The notes under the pieces are model-generated. The model was not told the origin of the DNA. It ran no database searches and saw only the letters and a list, made by a program, of their open reading frames with translations. This document shows, one piece after another, positions 39,382 through 50,097 of a stretch of 64,000 nucleotides of DNA. Position numbers and translations under genes: made by a program. This DNA comes from an uncultured Synechococcus sp. (GTDB lineage: Bacteria; Cyanobacteriota; Cyanobacteriia; PCC-6307; Cyanobiaceae), in the NCBI GenBank assembly GCA_913057985.1, contig CAJXPL010000007.1, positions 35,572 through 99,571 of the forward strand. The letters run 5' to 3'. How positions within the stretch are numbered: position 1 is the stretch's first letter; every line of letters starts with the position of its first letter.

Positions 39382-39440
39382 TCGTGACGTCGGATGACGA
39401 GGTCGGTTCGATCCCGAGACTGTCCCATACATTCGGTGGC

Positions 39441-39758
39441 ATGGGAGCCCGAATCACCCAAGACGAATTCCTCAAGCGCGCCGTACAGCGCTTCGGTAAC
39501 CAATTCGATTACAGCTTGATCCGCTGGCGCAGTTACAAGAGTCCTGTTCAAATCCGTTGCAACGCCCATCCGGTTCAACCGATCACGATCACACCGGAAA
39601 AGCATCTCCAAACCCTGGGTGGATGCCGTCACTGTCTTCGCGAGAGACGCATCGCCTCACTGGAGAGGGAGCTCAATCGCAAATCCGCTGAGCGTCCAGA
39701 TGCCGTCGCCCAGGAGCCCAAGGCCAATCTGGAACCAACCCCGAAACGACACGGTTAA
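39441..39758 (+). CDS. Small zinc-ribbon-like protein (DUF723-like)
   Basis: A 105-residue protein. The pattern FxxRA...FGNQFDYSLIRW, VQIRCNAHPVQPITITPEKH and GGCRHCLRERR resembles the treble-clef-like repeat found in DUF723 and in phage or homing-endonuclease-linked proteins: a Cys and His pair, then CxxC. Its N-terminus does not match other chromosomal families. It starts 60 bases from the divergent AlkB-like gene. It may be mobile or phage-derived; function unknown. Confidence 0.65.
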   Translation: MGARITQDEFLKRAVQRFGNQFDYSLIRWRSYKSPVQIRCNAHPVQPITITPEKHLQTLGGCRHCLRERRIASLERELNRKSAERPDAVAQEPKANLEPTPKRHG

Positions 39759-39783
39759 GGGGTGCTGCTGCAGCCAAGCCTGA

Positions 39784-40677
39784 TCAGGCCTTCAGGCTGA
39801 CCCGCTGATAGCAGAACCAGAGCCACTGCTGGAACAGAAGGTTTCGGTGGGAGCGCCAGAGGGTCTGGGGTTGGGCCGCATCGAAATTTTCGGGCGGCGG
39901 AACATCTCCGCGGGTACGGTCGCGTTCCATTTCTCCGAGGATCCGTCCCACGTTGTATTCGGGGTGGCCGAGGTGCATCAGCTGCCGCTGATCCGGGGTC
40001 TCGAAAATGGTGTAGCCCACCTGTTCGCCGTGGGCGAGCAAACGAAGACGTCCGTCCCGTTCGGCGGCTTCCATGGTCTCATCCGGCAGTCCGGCATGGC
40101 GGCTTTGGGGGCAGACGAAATGGTCGTCCTGGGTTCCCATCAATGGATGCCCCGGCACAAGGCTGCGCATCGGGTAGATCCCGAACAGCTTCTGCTGGAA
40201 GGCCACCTTGTCGACGCCGGCAAGGTAGGCGAGGGCGAAACCGGCCCAGCAGAGGCCAAGGGTGCTGGCACAGGTGCTGCGCGCCTCCTCGATCAACTGG
40301 ACCAGTTCGTTCCAGTAACTGACCTGTTCAAAAGGAAGGTGTTCCACGGGGGCACCGGTGATGATCAAGCCATCCAGAGGACCCTGGGACAAGGCTTCAT
40401 CCCAGCTCACGTAGAGCTGGTCGAGATGGTTCTGATCCCAACTCTTGTAGGCGTGGGAGTTGAGGCGAATCCAAATCGGTTCGATCTGCAGCACCGACAG
40501 GCCCAGCGGATGCAGCAGGTTGAACTCGTACTGCTTGCCCAGCGGCATGATGTTCAAGATGCCGATACGCAGAGGCCGGATGTCCTGGCGTTCAGCCTGT
40601 TCAGGCTCAATCCAGGAGATCCGGTTGCGTTCAACCTCCGCGATTTTGTGGTAACTGCCAGGAAGGATCAGCGCCAT
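39784..40677 (-). CDS. metA: Homoserine O-succinyl/acetyltransferase (MetA family)
   Basis: A 297-residue enzyme activating homoserine for methionine synthesis. The catalytic Cys143 lies in LGLCWAGF, and the His/Glu pair is at His238 and Glu240 (GHPEY), matching MetA. Whether succinyl- or acetyl-CoA is used depends on residues I cannot interpret. Its partner metY on the same strand uses O-acetylhomoserine, which suggests acetyl. Confidence 0.93.
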   Translation of the reverse strand: MALILPGSYHKIAEVERNRISWIEPEQAERQDIRPLRIGILNIMPLGKQYEFNLLHPLGLSVLQIEPIWIRLNSHAYKSWDQNHLDQLYVSWDEALSQGPLDGLIITGAPVEHLPFEQVSYWNELVQLIEEARSTCASTLGLCWAGFALAYLAGVDKVAFQQKLFGIYPMRSLVPGHPLMGTQDDHFVCPQSRHAGLPDETMEAAERDGRLRLLAHGEQVGYTIFETPDQRQLMHLGHPEYNVGRILGEMERDRTRGDVPPPENFDAAQPQTLWRSHRNLLFQQWLWFCYQRVSLKA

Positions 40678-40694
40678 GGGAGCTGGGACGTCAT

Positions 40695-42720
<2,026 letters not shown>

Positions 42721-42763
42721 CCGCTTCCTGGATCACGCCAGGTCTCAGCGTAGGTGTCGATGC

Positions 42764-43783
42764 TCACCGGTTTGGTGATCCGCTGGCGGGGTTGGCCTGC
42801 AAATGCTGCTCAACCGTGATGCGCTGCGGTTGGTTGTAACCCACCGGGAGCCAAAGATCACCGGCTGCTGCATTGAAGTGGATCTCCCAGTGATACAAAC
42901 CGGTGTAGGCGGCAGGGTCTTCCTTCATCAGTGAGGCATAGAGCAGCACGGCGCGGCCGTAGTAATCGCTGTTGTTGTAGCCCCAGAGGCCGCGGCGAAT
43001 GTCCTGCAGTCCGCCCCGCCTCACCAGGTAACGCGCTGCTGCCTGGATGGCGTCGTGGGGATCGCGGATGTTTCCGGCGCCAATCCCCGGTTCGGCCCAG
43101 GTGGTGGGTAGGAACTGCATCGGGCCCTGAGCATTGGCCACGGAGATGCCATCGATGCGTCCCATGCCGGTTTCCACAAGGTTCACGGCCGCCAGAACCT
43201 CCCATTCGATCCCTGTCGCCGCCTCAGCCTTGCGGTAGTAGCTGAGCAGATTCGCCGCCGGTTCGGGCTGAATGATCCGCCAGGCAGGGAGCATCGTCGG
43301 TCCACGGCCGCGGCTCATGCGAACGAATTCACGCCGTGCTGCCAGGTGGCGTTCGGCCACGCTGCGCCAGCGTGGAGGTAGAGCCTTGACGACCTGCTGT
43401 GATCTGGGTTGGTCCGTCGACAAGACCCGGTAGATCACCTGTTGTTGATGGCCGAGATCGGGCAGGGCCTCGGGCGCTGTGGCGGGATCCCGCAGCGCCT
43501 GTTCAACAGCTGCCAGCAGTGTTGCCAGCTCGGCTGGCTCAGCTGGCACAAGGGGGTACTGCCGGCCGTCTTTGGTTCTCGGTTGGCTGGCCTGGGCAGG
43601 AAGCAGCACAGGCGCCTTCGCCATTGGCTCAGTCACCACTGGCTCAGACATCACTGGCTTGGCAACAGCTTGCTGGGACACGACCGCTTCGGCTGCGGCC
43701 TGCGGCTGTTTTGGTCTCAGCCACAGCCCACTCAGCAGGCTTGCCGTGATGGCCGAGACAAGAAGCACATTGCGGCTGCGCAT
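42764..43783 (-). CDS. Lytic transglycosylase (SLT domain)
   Basis: A 339-residue exported protein with an N-terminal hydrophobic segment (about 5-22) and a long Ala/Pro/Val/Gln-rich linker. The SLT-type domain includes EWEVLAAVNLVETGMGRIDG with the catalytic Glu, and NAQGPMQFLPTTW. It cleaves peptidoglycan. The C-terminus after the domain is short. The gene is on the minus strand between a hypothetical and a DOMON-like protein. Confidence 0.9.
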   Translation of the reverse strand: MRSRNVLLVSAITASLLSGLWLRPKQPQAAAEAVVSQQAVAKPVMSEPVVTEPMAKAPVLLPAQASQPRTKDGRQYPLVPAEPAELATLLAAVEQALRDPATAPEALPDLGHQQQVIYRVLSTDQPRSQQVVKALPPRWRSVAERHLAARREFVRMSRGRGPTMLPAWRIIQPEPAANLLSYYRKAEAATGIEWEVLAAVNLVETGMGRIDGISVANAQGPMQFLPTTWAEPGIGAGNIRDPHDAIQAAARYLVRRGGLQDIRRGLWGYNNSDYYGRAVLLYASLMKEDPAAYTGLYHWEIHFNAAAGDLWLPVGYNQPQRITVEQHLQANPASGSPNR

Positions 43784-43822
43784 GGTGGGGCAGGGGCGCT
43801 TTGTCGACCCTACCGGTGCAGT

Positions 43823-44398
43823 TCAGGCGGCAAGAAAGGTGCTGCGGTCGTGAAAGTCGGCCTTGGGGCCGTGGCGGAGGGCCCAATGGCTCAGTCCCTC
43901 CTGTCCACGGTCAATCACGGCCGTCAGTGCCAGGTCTGGGCAGACGTCTGGTCTCCACCAGGGCTTCAATGCAATCCGGGCGTCGAGCCGCAGTTGGTGC
44001 AATCCGCGTTGCAGCCGCACCGTTGGGGGTGCGCTCAGCTCCTGTTGCGTTTGTCCACTGCGGTAGCCATCGAAGCGATAGAGCGCCCAATCGCCATTGG
44101 CAGCCAGATTCACTTCCCAGTAACGCTGCTCTCCGGGGGCAGCAATGAATGCCTCGAAGCAGGTGGTGGTCCAGAGCTCATCTTTGCGTTGCCCCTGTTG
44201 GGGCCCATCGTTCAGCCCCTCCGGCAGCTTCAGGACGCCGATGCCCTTGGCCGCGCGGGCCAGAACCCCGTAGCTGAGTTCCAGCCAACCCTCGCGCCTC
44301 CACACCAGCTCGGCGCTGATCTGGACCCCCGCTGGAATGGACCGTTCAAAGGGAATCAGGCGGCAGCCCTGACGCAGCATCACGGCAGAACGCGCCAT
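43823..44398 (-). CDS. DOMON-like domain protein
   Basis: A 191-residue protein with a beta-rich pattern including KDELWTTTCFEAFIAAPGEQ, YWEVNLAANGDWALYRFDGY and a C-terminal WALRHGPKADFHDRSTFL. It resembles DOMON-like type-9 domains (heme or sugar binding, unproven). It begins 1 base before the phosphotransferase stop (44400), so the two are probably co-transcribed. Confidence 0.75.
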   Translation of the reverse strand: MARSAVMLRQGCRLIPFERSIPAGVQISAELVWRREGWLELSYGVLARAAKGIGVLKLPEGLNDGPQQGQRKDELWTTTCFEAFIAAPGEQRYWEVNLAANGDWALYRFDGYRSGQTQQELSAPPTVRLQRGLHQLRLDARIALKPWWRPDVCPDLALTAVIDRGQEGLSHWALRHGPKADFHDRSTFLAA

Positions 44399-44399
44399 C

Positions 44400-45539
44400 T
44401 CAGAGGCTTGGACTTGGCTGCTGCTTCAGCCGCGCTACCAGGTGCTCCAGGGCGTTGAACTGCTGCTCAATTGCTTCTGTGAGTCGGAACTGAACCAGGG
44501 CCCGTTGCAGGTTGTGCCCGGGTCGATCGCAGCGGAAATACACATCGCCCTCCAAGTGATCCGTGAGAAAGCGCAGGCCAAGCTCCAGGGGGATCAGGCG
44601 GATGCAGTGGGGCAGATAGTGCAGGTCCCAGTCACTCAGAAACCCACCCGCAACGGTCAGGTAGCCCGTGAGGATCGCCTCACAGAGCTCCATGTCGAAG
44701 CTCACATCGTCGAGGCAGAGGGTTTCCTCACCGGCTGGATTGCAGCAGGAGCGCACACAGTCGCCGATGTCGTAGTGAACGAGCCCCGGTTTGACGGTGT
44801 CCAGATCGATCAGACCGATCGCCTGGCCGCTGGCCTCGTCGATCATCACGTTGTTGATCTTCGGGTCCCCGTGGATGGGGCGGTGATGGAGTTCACCGCG
44901 TTTGAGTGCTGCTTCCAGCACATCGATGCCCTGACGACGTGCCTCGATGAACGCGCAGGCGTCACGCTCGGCAGGCTCCAGGTGGTCTGGGGCCGGGGCG
45001 ATCCCATCGAAGCGTTGGAGGTAGGCCGGCGTGACATGGAAATTCTCGAGGGTGTCCGCCAGTTGATCGGTGGGCAGATCGCTGATCAGGTGGTGGAACA
45101 TTCCCAGCCCGTATCCCACTTCCTGGGCGTGGGCACTGTCCCGGATGACGTCGCTGGTGGTCGCCGCACCGATATATGTGATTGAGCGCCAGAATTCTCC
45201 GTTCTGTTCGATCCAGGGGGAGGCCTCTCGCCGACAGGGAACCACCCTGGGCACTTCCCAGCGCCGCCCCTTCAGTTGTGGGGGTGGAGAGGCGAGACGG
45301 CGTTCCATGTGGTCGCCCAGGGCCTGCAGGTTCTGCATCACCAGGTCAGGCCGATCGAACACGTTTGTGTTCAGGCGTTGCATGACGAAGGCGCCGCCCT
45401 GACCCTCGTGGGTCACGAGGAAGGTTTCGTTGACGTTGCCCGAGCCAAGGGAGCGGATGGCTTTGATCCCCTCGCGAGGATGGAAGCGATCGGCGATGGC
45501 TTCCAGGGCCTCGGTCATGAACGGTCGCATGGGTCTCAC
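44400..45539 (-). CDS. APH-family kinase (NahK-like)
   Basis: A 379-residue phosphotransferase with the aminoglycoside-phosphotransferase fold: nucleotide loop LGSGNVNETFLV, catalytic loop PIHGDPKINNVMID with the catalytic Asp, and metal-binding GLIDLDTVKPG. It resembles N-acetylhexosamine 1-kinases, but its substrate is open. Start candidates are at 45539 and about 18 bases later (MTEALEAIADRF). It lies between a DOMON-like gene and a Rossmann-fold gene on the same strand. Confidence 0.84.
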   Translation of the reverse strand: MRPMRPFMTEALEAIADRFHPREGIKAIRSLGSGNVNETFLVTHEGQGGAFVMQRLNTNVFDRPDLVMQNLQALGDHMERRLASPPPQLKGRRWEVPRVVPCRREASPWIEQNGEFWRSITYIGAATTSDVIRDSAHAQEVGYGLGMFHHLISDLPTDQLADTLENFHVTPAYLQRFDGIAPAPDHLEPAERDACAFIEARRQGIDVLEAALKRGELHHRPIHGDPKINNVMIDEASGQAIGLIDLDTVKPGLVHYDIGDCVRSCCNPAGEETLCLDDVSFDMELCEAILTGYLTVAGGFLSDWDLHYLPHCIRLIPLELGLRFLTDHLEGDVYFRCDRPGHNLQRALVQFRLTEAIEQQFNALEHLVARLKQQPSPSL

Positions 45540-45600
45540 ACGGCACCTTGCCGCTCTTCCGGTGCTCTGCCCCGTTCAGGTGTGCAGAACCACAGCCGAC

Positions 45601-47115
45601 TCAGGCCTCAAGCTGGCTTTCGATCACATCCATGAGTTCCAGGTAGGCCGGTGTACCGGTCTCACCGTTCTCGTCGAGAGCCATCTTTCTGCCCATGGCC
45701 TGATTGGCGTTGTCGGCAATCACGGCATTCACCACCAGATCGAGGGCTTTGGGCACATCGAGGTTCTGCAGTGCTTCGGCGTAGCGACGGCTGTGGCTGG
45801 GTCGTACGGATTCCTGGCAGTAGCTGGAGAGTTCACGGCTTTCCGTCATCACCCGGTAGGCGGTCTCCTTCACGCCAGCACGCCCATAAATCGCCATGTA
45901 GAGCAGATTCACCATCGAGGCGTCGTTGGCCGGAATCGCGTATTTGCGGGCGATCTGAGGCCAGTACCGCAGCGATTTGAGGCCTTCAAGTCCGCCTTTG
46001 CGCAGGCCTGCGGCTTCACACCACTGCTCCAACTCCTCCATCGAATGGGGGCAGCGGCCTTGATTGCGCATCGCTTCGGCCATCACTTGCCCGGCCTGGA
46101 AGTTGCGGGTGGGGCTGCCGGAAACCGGCAGCATCATGCTGCCGCGCACATCGGCCACCATGGCCGTGAGTTGGCTGAAAGTGTGGTCCCGCACCCGCTC
46201 GAAGTCGCCATCGCGCACCAGGGTGGATTCAATCCTGGGGACGGCGTAGCCCAGTTCCGTGAGCGGAAAGGGCTGCCGGTGGTAAAGCCGTTGGCGGTCG
46301 GGGCGTGCCATCGACACGGTGGCTGCCTGGTCCAGGCACTGGTTCAGCAGCAGGGTCAGCAGCGTGGGCAACACGCCGGGGTTGTCCTGATGGAAGCCAT
46401 AGCCGAAGCCGGCAAACACCGAGGCCATGTTTTTGGCGGCCTTGATGAACTGCCCCTCCACGTTGTGAACACCAGCGGAGACCTGGATGTTCGGGGAGAG
46501 TTGATCCATCAGTTGGGCCCCCAACATGGCCGTCAGGGCATTGGGATGGCAGAAATTTGCCGTGAAGCTGTCGAAGGGGTTGCGCAGCGCCCCATGGCGG
46601 TGGAAGCCGGAGAAGAAGGCGAGCTCGGGTTGTTGTTCGCACAGCACATAGGCGCTGTTGCTGATCGGGTCGTGGCTGAAGGACCCCGCCAGGCAGGCCA
46701 GCACCACCTGCTCCCGGTGCAGCTCTTTGCGCAGGCGGCAGGCTTCCTGGAGGTCTTCTTCGATGTGGTTGCTGTTGGCGCTGAGCACAACAAGTTCGCA
46801 TCGCTGGATCAGATCGCTCAGGGTGTTGGCGATCAGCTCGCCGCCGTTTTGGTGGCCGCCCATGTTGAGCACGGTCTCCACGTGCTCATCGTCCATCGTT
46901 GCAATCGTTTCTTTGGGGAACGCTCCCAGAAGGTCCCGGCCAGGGCGAGGGGCCAGCAGCAGACGCCCTTTGGCGTTCTGCATGGCGCAGTTGTAGGCCA
47001 GCGAGGCGGGATAGAGCCCGACGCTGTAGAAGCCCACCTTGCTGGTCGAGAGCTCCTGAACGCGCCGGCGGATTGCGCCGGCATCAAGGCTCTGATCGAA
47101 GAAGGAATTGCGCAT
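45601..47115 (-). CDS. Rossmann-fold dehydrogenase-like protein, unusual
   Basis: A 504-residue protein. An N-terminal nucleotide-binding pattern (VGFYSVGLYPASLAYNCA) lacks the classical GxGxxG. A later segment KAAKNMASVFAGFGYGFHQD aligns loosely with the catalytic region of glycerol-3-phosphate dehydrogenase. I do not recognise the exact family; a dehydrogenase-like or regulatory role is inferred only. It precedes the APH-like kinase in the same orientation with about 60 bases between, so they may share a pathway. Confidence 0.72.
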   Translation of the reverse strand: MRNSFFDQSLDAGAIRRRVQELSTSKVGFYSVGLYPASLAYNCAMQNAKGRLLLAPRPGRDLLGAFPKETIATMDDEHVETVLNMGGHQNGGELIANTLSDLIQRCELVVLSANSNHIEEDLQEACRLRKELHREQVVLACLAGSFSHDPISNSAYVLCEQQPELAFFSGFHRHGALRNPFDSFTANFCHPNALTAMLGAQLMDQLSPNIQVSAGVHNVEGQFIKAAKNMASVFAGFGYGFHQDNPGVLPTLLTLLLNQCLDQAATVSMARPDRQRLYHRQPFPLTELGYAVPRIESTLVRDGDFERVRDHTFSQLTAMVADVRGSMMLPVSGSPTRNFQAGQVMAEAMRNQGRCPHSMEELEQWCEAAGLRKGGLEGLKSLRYWPQIARKYAIPANDASMVNLLYMAIYGRAGVKETAYRVMTESRELSSYCQESVRPSHSRRYAEALQNLDVPKALDLVVNAVIADNANQAMGRKMALDENGETGTPAYLELMDVIESQLEA

Positions 47116-47214
47116 GAGGGCAAGACTAAGCAGCGTTCTCGACGGGACTGCTCACCGCAGACAGACGCCATTGGCGTTGGCAGTGCGGAGTTTTGCCTAG
47201 AGGCATCCTCTGAG

Positions 47215-47343
47215 TTGACCCAACCCAATCGCGACTCATTGCTGCAGGTGCTTTTGGCTGCCTGGGACGCAGTGCAGGCTGAACAGTTGAGTACAGCAAG
47301 AAGTCAACAGTTAATGGCGATTGAATGGTTCAAAGGCCCATGA
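47215..47343 (+). CDS. Possible small protein, 42 residues
   Basis: From a TTG at 47215 the frame reads TQPNRDSLLQVLLAAWDAVQ then AEQLSTARSQQLMAIEWFKG, a helix-like composition. It sits in a 214-base interval between two divergent or unrelated genes and overlaps the GST tail by 14 bases. The evidence is composition only; the start codon is a guess. Confidence 0.28.
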   Translation: MTQPNRDSLLQVLLAAWDAVQAEQLSTARSQQLMAIEWFKGP

Positions 47344-47896
47344 TCGTTCTGTAATTCGGGTTGGACCTTGTTCGTTCGTTGAGGGCTTGGATTTCTGGAT
47401 AAGCCGAGAGATCTTCGTTGGGGTAGAAAATGGGGAGGTAGCCAAGATATGCATTGACTGCACAGTCTGCTGCGGTCCAGCAATCCCCCACCAAAAACTG
47501 TTTTTTGGTGTAGATGTCATTCAGGGTTGCCATCAGCCTTGGAAACTCCCGCTCCTTATTGGAGGGAACAAATAGGGCGATTGCCAGTGTGGAGTTGGCA
47601 AACAAAATCCACTGACTGATCGAGGCACGGGTTGCGGCGTCGTTGATCTCGCCGGCGTAATTCTCGGAGAGATATTGAAGAATGGCTCCCGACTCGAACA
47701 GCACCAAACCATTGCTGTCGTCCTTGAGGGCGGGCAATTTGCCGAAAGGATTCACCTCCAGATAGCTGGTTGCAAGATTTTGACGAGCTGCCAGGTCAAT
47801 GTTGACATATTCGTAAGAAATTCCCTTTTCTGCCAAGTACCATTTCGGCATCGAAACACGGGTCTTTGGGCCGCCGTAGAGATAAAGCGTCATCAC
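47330..47896 (-). CDS. Glutathione S-transferase family protein
   Basis: A 188-residue protein with a thioredoxin-like N-terminal domain (TLYLYGGPKTRVSMPKWYLA; NPFGKLPALKDD) and a C-terminal helical domain (TKKQFLVGDCWTAADCAVNA). The usual G-site motif is ambiguous (KTRVS). The start ATGs at 47896 and 47893 are adjacent. Its lower GC content than the neighbourhood suggests it may be acquired, but this is by eye. Confidence 0.83.
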   Translation of the reverse strand: MMTLYLYGGPKTRVSMPKWYLAEKGISYEYVNIDLAARQNLATSYLEVNPFGKLPALKDDSNGLVLFESGAILQYLSENYAGEINDAATRASISQWILFANSTLAIALFVPSNKEREFPRLMATLNDIYTKKQFLVGDCWTAADCAVNAYLGYLPIFYPNEDLSAYPEIQALNERTRSNPNYRTIMGL

Positions 47897-48155
47897 TGAT
47901 TGTTATCTTTCACCATGTTATCCATTGGGATCAACCGGTGTCGTGCGTTGCGCATGGTCTGATCAGGCTTGATCTCAATGTGGGAGGACGTGCTGGTGAT
48001 CCAGATGTGCTGAACATGTGGCGTTTGAATCTTTTGCGTCGGTGCGCAAGAACAATCTTCTCGTTGATAACAACCTGAGGCGGTCATGCAGGCCTCATCA
48101 AGGCAGAACCGGTCCAAACACGCTGTAATGCGCTCAAACCATTGCCTCTAGGCCT

Positions 48156-48608
48156 GTGACCAGCCGTGATCTGCTGATGGCATACCGCTGGCCTGCGGCG
48201 GTTGTGTTGTCCAGCTTGGTTCTGGCAGTCACGGCCGCCAAGCTGTTGAGTCGGCCCATCCCCATCGTGATTGAGGGTGGATTGCAGGTCGACAAGTTGG
48301 TGCTTCCGCCCAGTGTCACCATCCGTTCCGTCACCCCATTGCCGGTTGTTGTGCAGGAGCAGGTGACGATCGGCGGCGATGGGCCCCTGGCGATTGAAGG
48401 CCCTGTTTCGGTGAAATCGATTGCGGGAGCTGTGACGGTGAATGCCGATGCGCGGGTCAGCGGGGTTGAGGGGCAGGTGTCGGTCACAGCTAATGATCCG
48501 CTGGCTGTACGGGCAGACGTGTCTGTCGACGACAAAATCACCATCGGCGGCAAGGTCGACATTCAGGGCAAGGTGAAGCCGACCTTGCTGCCTGTGCCGG
48601 GGCTCTGA
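48156..48608 (+). CDS. Membrane-anchored beta-repeat protein, unknown function
   Basis: A 150-residue protein from a GTG at 48156 (or ATG at 48177). One hydrophobic segment at about 9-32 anchors it, followed by a Val/Ile/Thr-rich series of short strands: VTIGGDGPLAIEGPVSV, AVTVNADARVSGVEGQVSV, ADVSVDDKITIGGKVDIQGK. Alternating hydrophobic residues and Gly/Asp turns suggest a beta-helix or stacked strand fold outside the membrane. No family is recognised. It is convergent with the Rieske gene, one base apart. Confidence 0.7.
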   Translation: MTSRDLLMAYRWPAAVVLSSLVLAVTAAKLLSRPIPIVIEGGLQVDKLVLPPSVTIRSVTPLPVVVQEQVTIGGDGPLAIEGPVSVKSIAGAVTVNADARVSGVEGQVSVTANDPLAVRADVSVDDKITIGGKVDIQGKVKPTLLPVPGL

Positions 48609-49979
48609 TCAGCGGTTGCGGGGGGCTTGGCCGCTGCCGAGCGTTAGCCCCTGCTCCCAGCGGTTGAGTTGCCGCAGTGCCAGGGCCGACAGTGCGGCGG
48701 TGACCAAGCCGGTGCTGTTCCAGGTGCTGCCCTGTTGGATGCCCACAAGCACGGCGGATCCCCAGAGCAGGGCCCAGGCCAAGGGGCGGGCAGCACGAAT
48801 CCGCCTAAGCGCCGACGAGCAGCTTCGGCAATGGATGGTGTGGCTGTCATACCGATCCATCAGCGCCGTGGTGCTTTGCCGCGGAGGTAGGGGTTGTCCT
48901 GCAAAGGGCTCACCGCCGTTGGCGTTCAACCAGCGATGCAGCGCCGCCACGTAGACGTCTGCCTTTGTGGGCATGAAAAAACTGCGTTCCACGGCGGGGC
49001 TGCCGCCGGCTCGCTCCAGCACCCGCTCCTGCCAGTGCAAGAACACCTGATCGTCTTCCAGCACCTTGTGATTGCCGATGTGTTGCAACCAGCGGGGCCT
49101 TAATCCGATCAGCAGCCGGGGGACGGCGGATTGGAACTGGAAGGGGAAGCGGGCGAACAGGCGGCACTCGCCGCGGCGAATCGGAACGGCGTAGACCACC
49201 GTGAGAATTCGCCCGAAGCCCTTGGCGGTGAGGTCATGCCACATCAGCTGTGGGGCATGAAAGGTGGTGGATTGGGCGCCGAGTTTGCCCCGACGCGGCC
49301 CCTCCTCCCAATAGGCCGTGAAGCCGCTGGCGTCTTCCCCTGTGATTGAGGCTTCCACGGGCGCGGCGTTCTCCCGTTTGCCGACGGTCTTGTGGTGGGT
49401 GAAGGGAACGTGGCTCACATCCAGCACGTTCTCCAGCAGGGTCACGGCATCCATCGGCAGGTCCCGGAAGGTGTCCTGTACCGTCCAGCTGTAGGGGTTG
49501 TCCTCCAGGGCTGGCACTAGGGGGAGCTGACTGGGGTCCGCGGCATCGGGAGCCCCCATCCAGACGAACAGCAGCCCCTGCCCCGTGGCTGTGGGAAGGC
49601 TGGCGCAGCGGGATCGGCGGTTGTTGGGCTGGGTGTTGTCGAGAGCCTGCGGCACGCGCTGGCACTGGCCGTCGCCATCGAAACTCCAGCCGTGATAGGG
49701 GCATTCCAGCAGCCCTTCCTCGTTGATCCGCCCTTCGCTGAGGGGCACCAGACGATGGGGGCAGACATCTGGGAAGACCCGCCAGCTCGATGCGGCGCGA
49801 TCCCACCAGATCACCAGATCCCGCTCCAGCAGTTTGAACCGGCTCGGCTGTTTGGGGTCGAGGTCCTGCACATAGCTGATCGGCCACCACTGTTCGGTCC
49901 AGGTGGGGTGCATGGCAGGAGCATCAAGGCCGCCATGTTCGCTGGCCGGATGGCATGGCTGCAGTGTTTCGCTTGTCAT
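48609..49979 (-). CDS. PaO-like Rieske non-heme oxygenase
   Basis: A 456-residue Rieske-type oxygenase. The Rieske cluster ligands are CPHRL (Cys73/His75) and CPYHGW (Cys93/His96). The mononuclear iron motif ENVLDVSHVPFTHH gives Asp187, His190 and His195. Membrane segments at about 400-430 and a CRSC motif near residue 382 resemble the pheophorbide a oxygenase / chlorophyllide-oxygenase-like (PaO) C-terminal region. Likely a tetrapyrrole or related ring oxygenase; the substrate is unproven. It is divergent from stpA. Confidence 0.88.
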   Translation of the reverse strand: MTSETLQPCHPASEHGGLDAPAMHPTWTEQWWPISYVQDLDPKQPSRFKLLERDLVIWWDRAASSWRVFPDVCPHRLVPLSEGRINEEGLLECPYHGWSFDGDGQCQRVPQALDNTQPNNRRSRCASLPTATGQGLLFVWMGAPDAADPSQLPLVPALEDNPYSWTVQDTFRDLPMDAVTLLENVLDVSHVPFTHHKTVGKRENAAPVEASITGEDASGFTAYWEEGPRRGKLGAQSTTFHAPQLMWHDLTAKGFGRILTVVYAVPIRRGECRLFARFPFQFQSAVPRLLIGLRPRWLQHIGNHKVLEDDQVFLHWQERVLERAGGSPAVERSFFMPTKADVYVAALHRWLNANGGEPFAGQPLPPRQSTTALMDRYDSHTIHCRSCSSALRRIRAARPLAWALLWGSAVLVGIQQGSTWNSTGLVTAALSALALRQLNRWEQGLTLGSGQAPRNR

Positions 49980-49997
49980 CCGTGCTTCTGACTGCCT

Positions 49998-50008
49998 CCC
50001 CCCCCCCC
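49998..50008. repeat. Homopolymer of 11 C
   Basis: Eleven consecutive C in the intergenic space between the Rieske gene (start 49979) and stpA (start 50098). Such tracts can slip in length and alter promoter spacing; they are also a common sequencing problem. Confidence 0.85.
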
Positions 50009-50097
50009 ACTGGACTTCTTACGGGTTTGGCACTAAGGAGTTGCGCGACGAAAGTGCTCCGCTGTTCCGTCGGCTGCAGCGACCTCCCTGAACCTCC

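Noticed and set aside
45430..47343. Very long plus-strand frame opposite the Rossmann gene
   Set aside because: The minus strand is clearly the real coding strand; the length is a side effect of GC-rich codons.
47893..48117. 74-residue minus-strand frame upstream of the GST gene
   Set aside because: Composition is Cys- and His-scattered without pattern, and it only abuts the GST start by chance.
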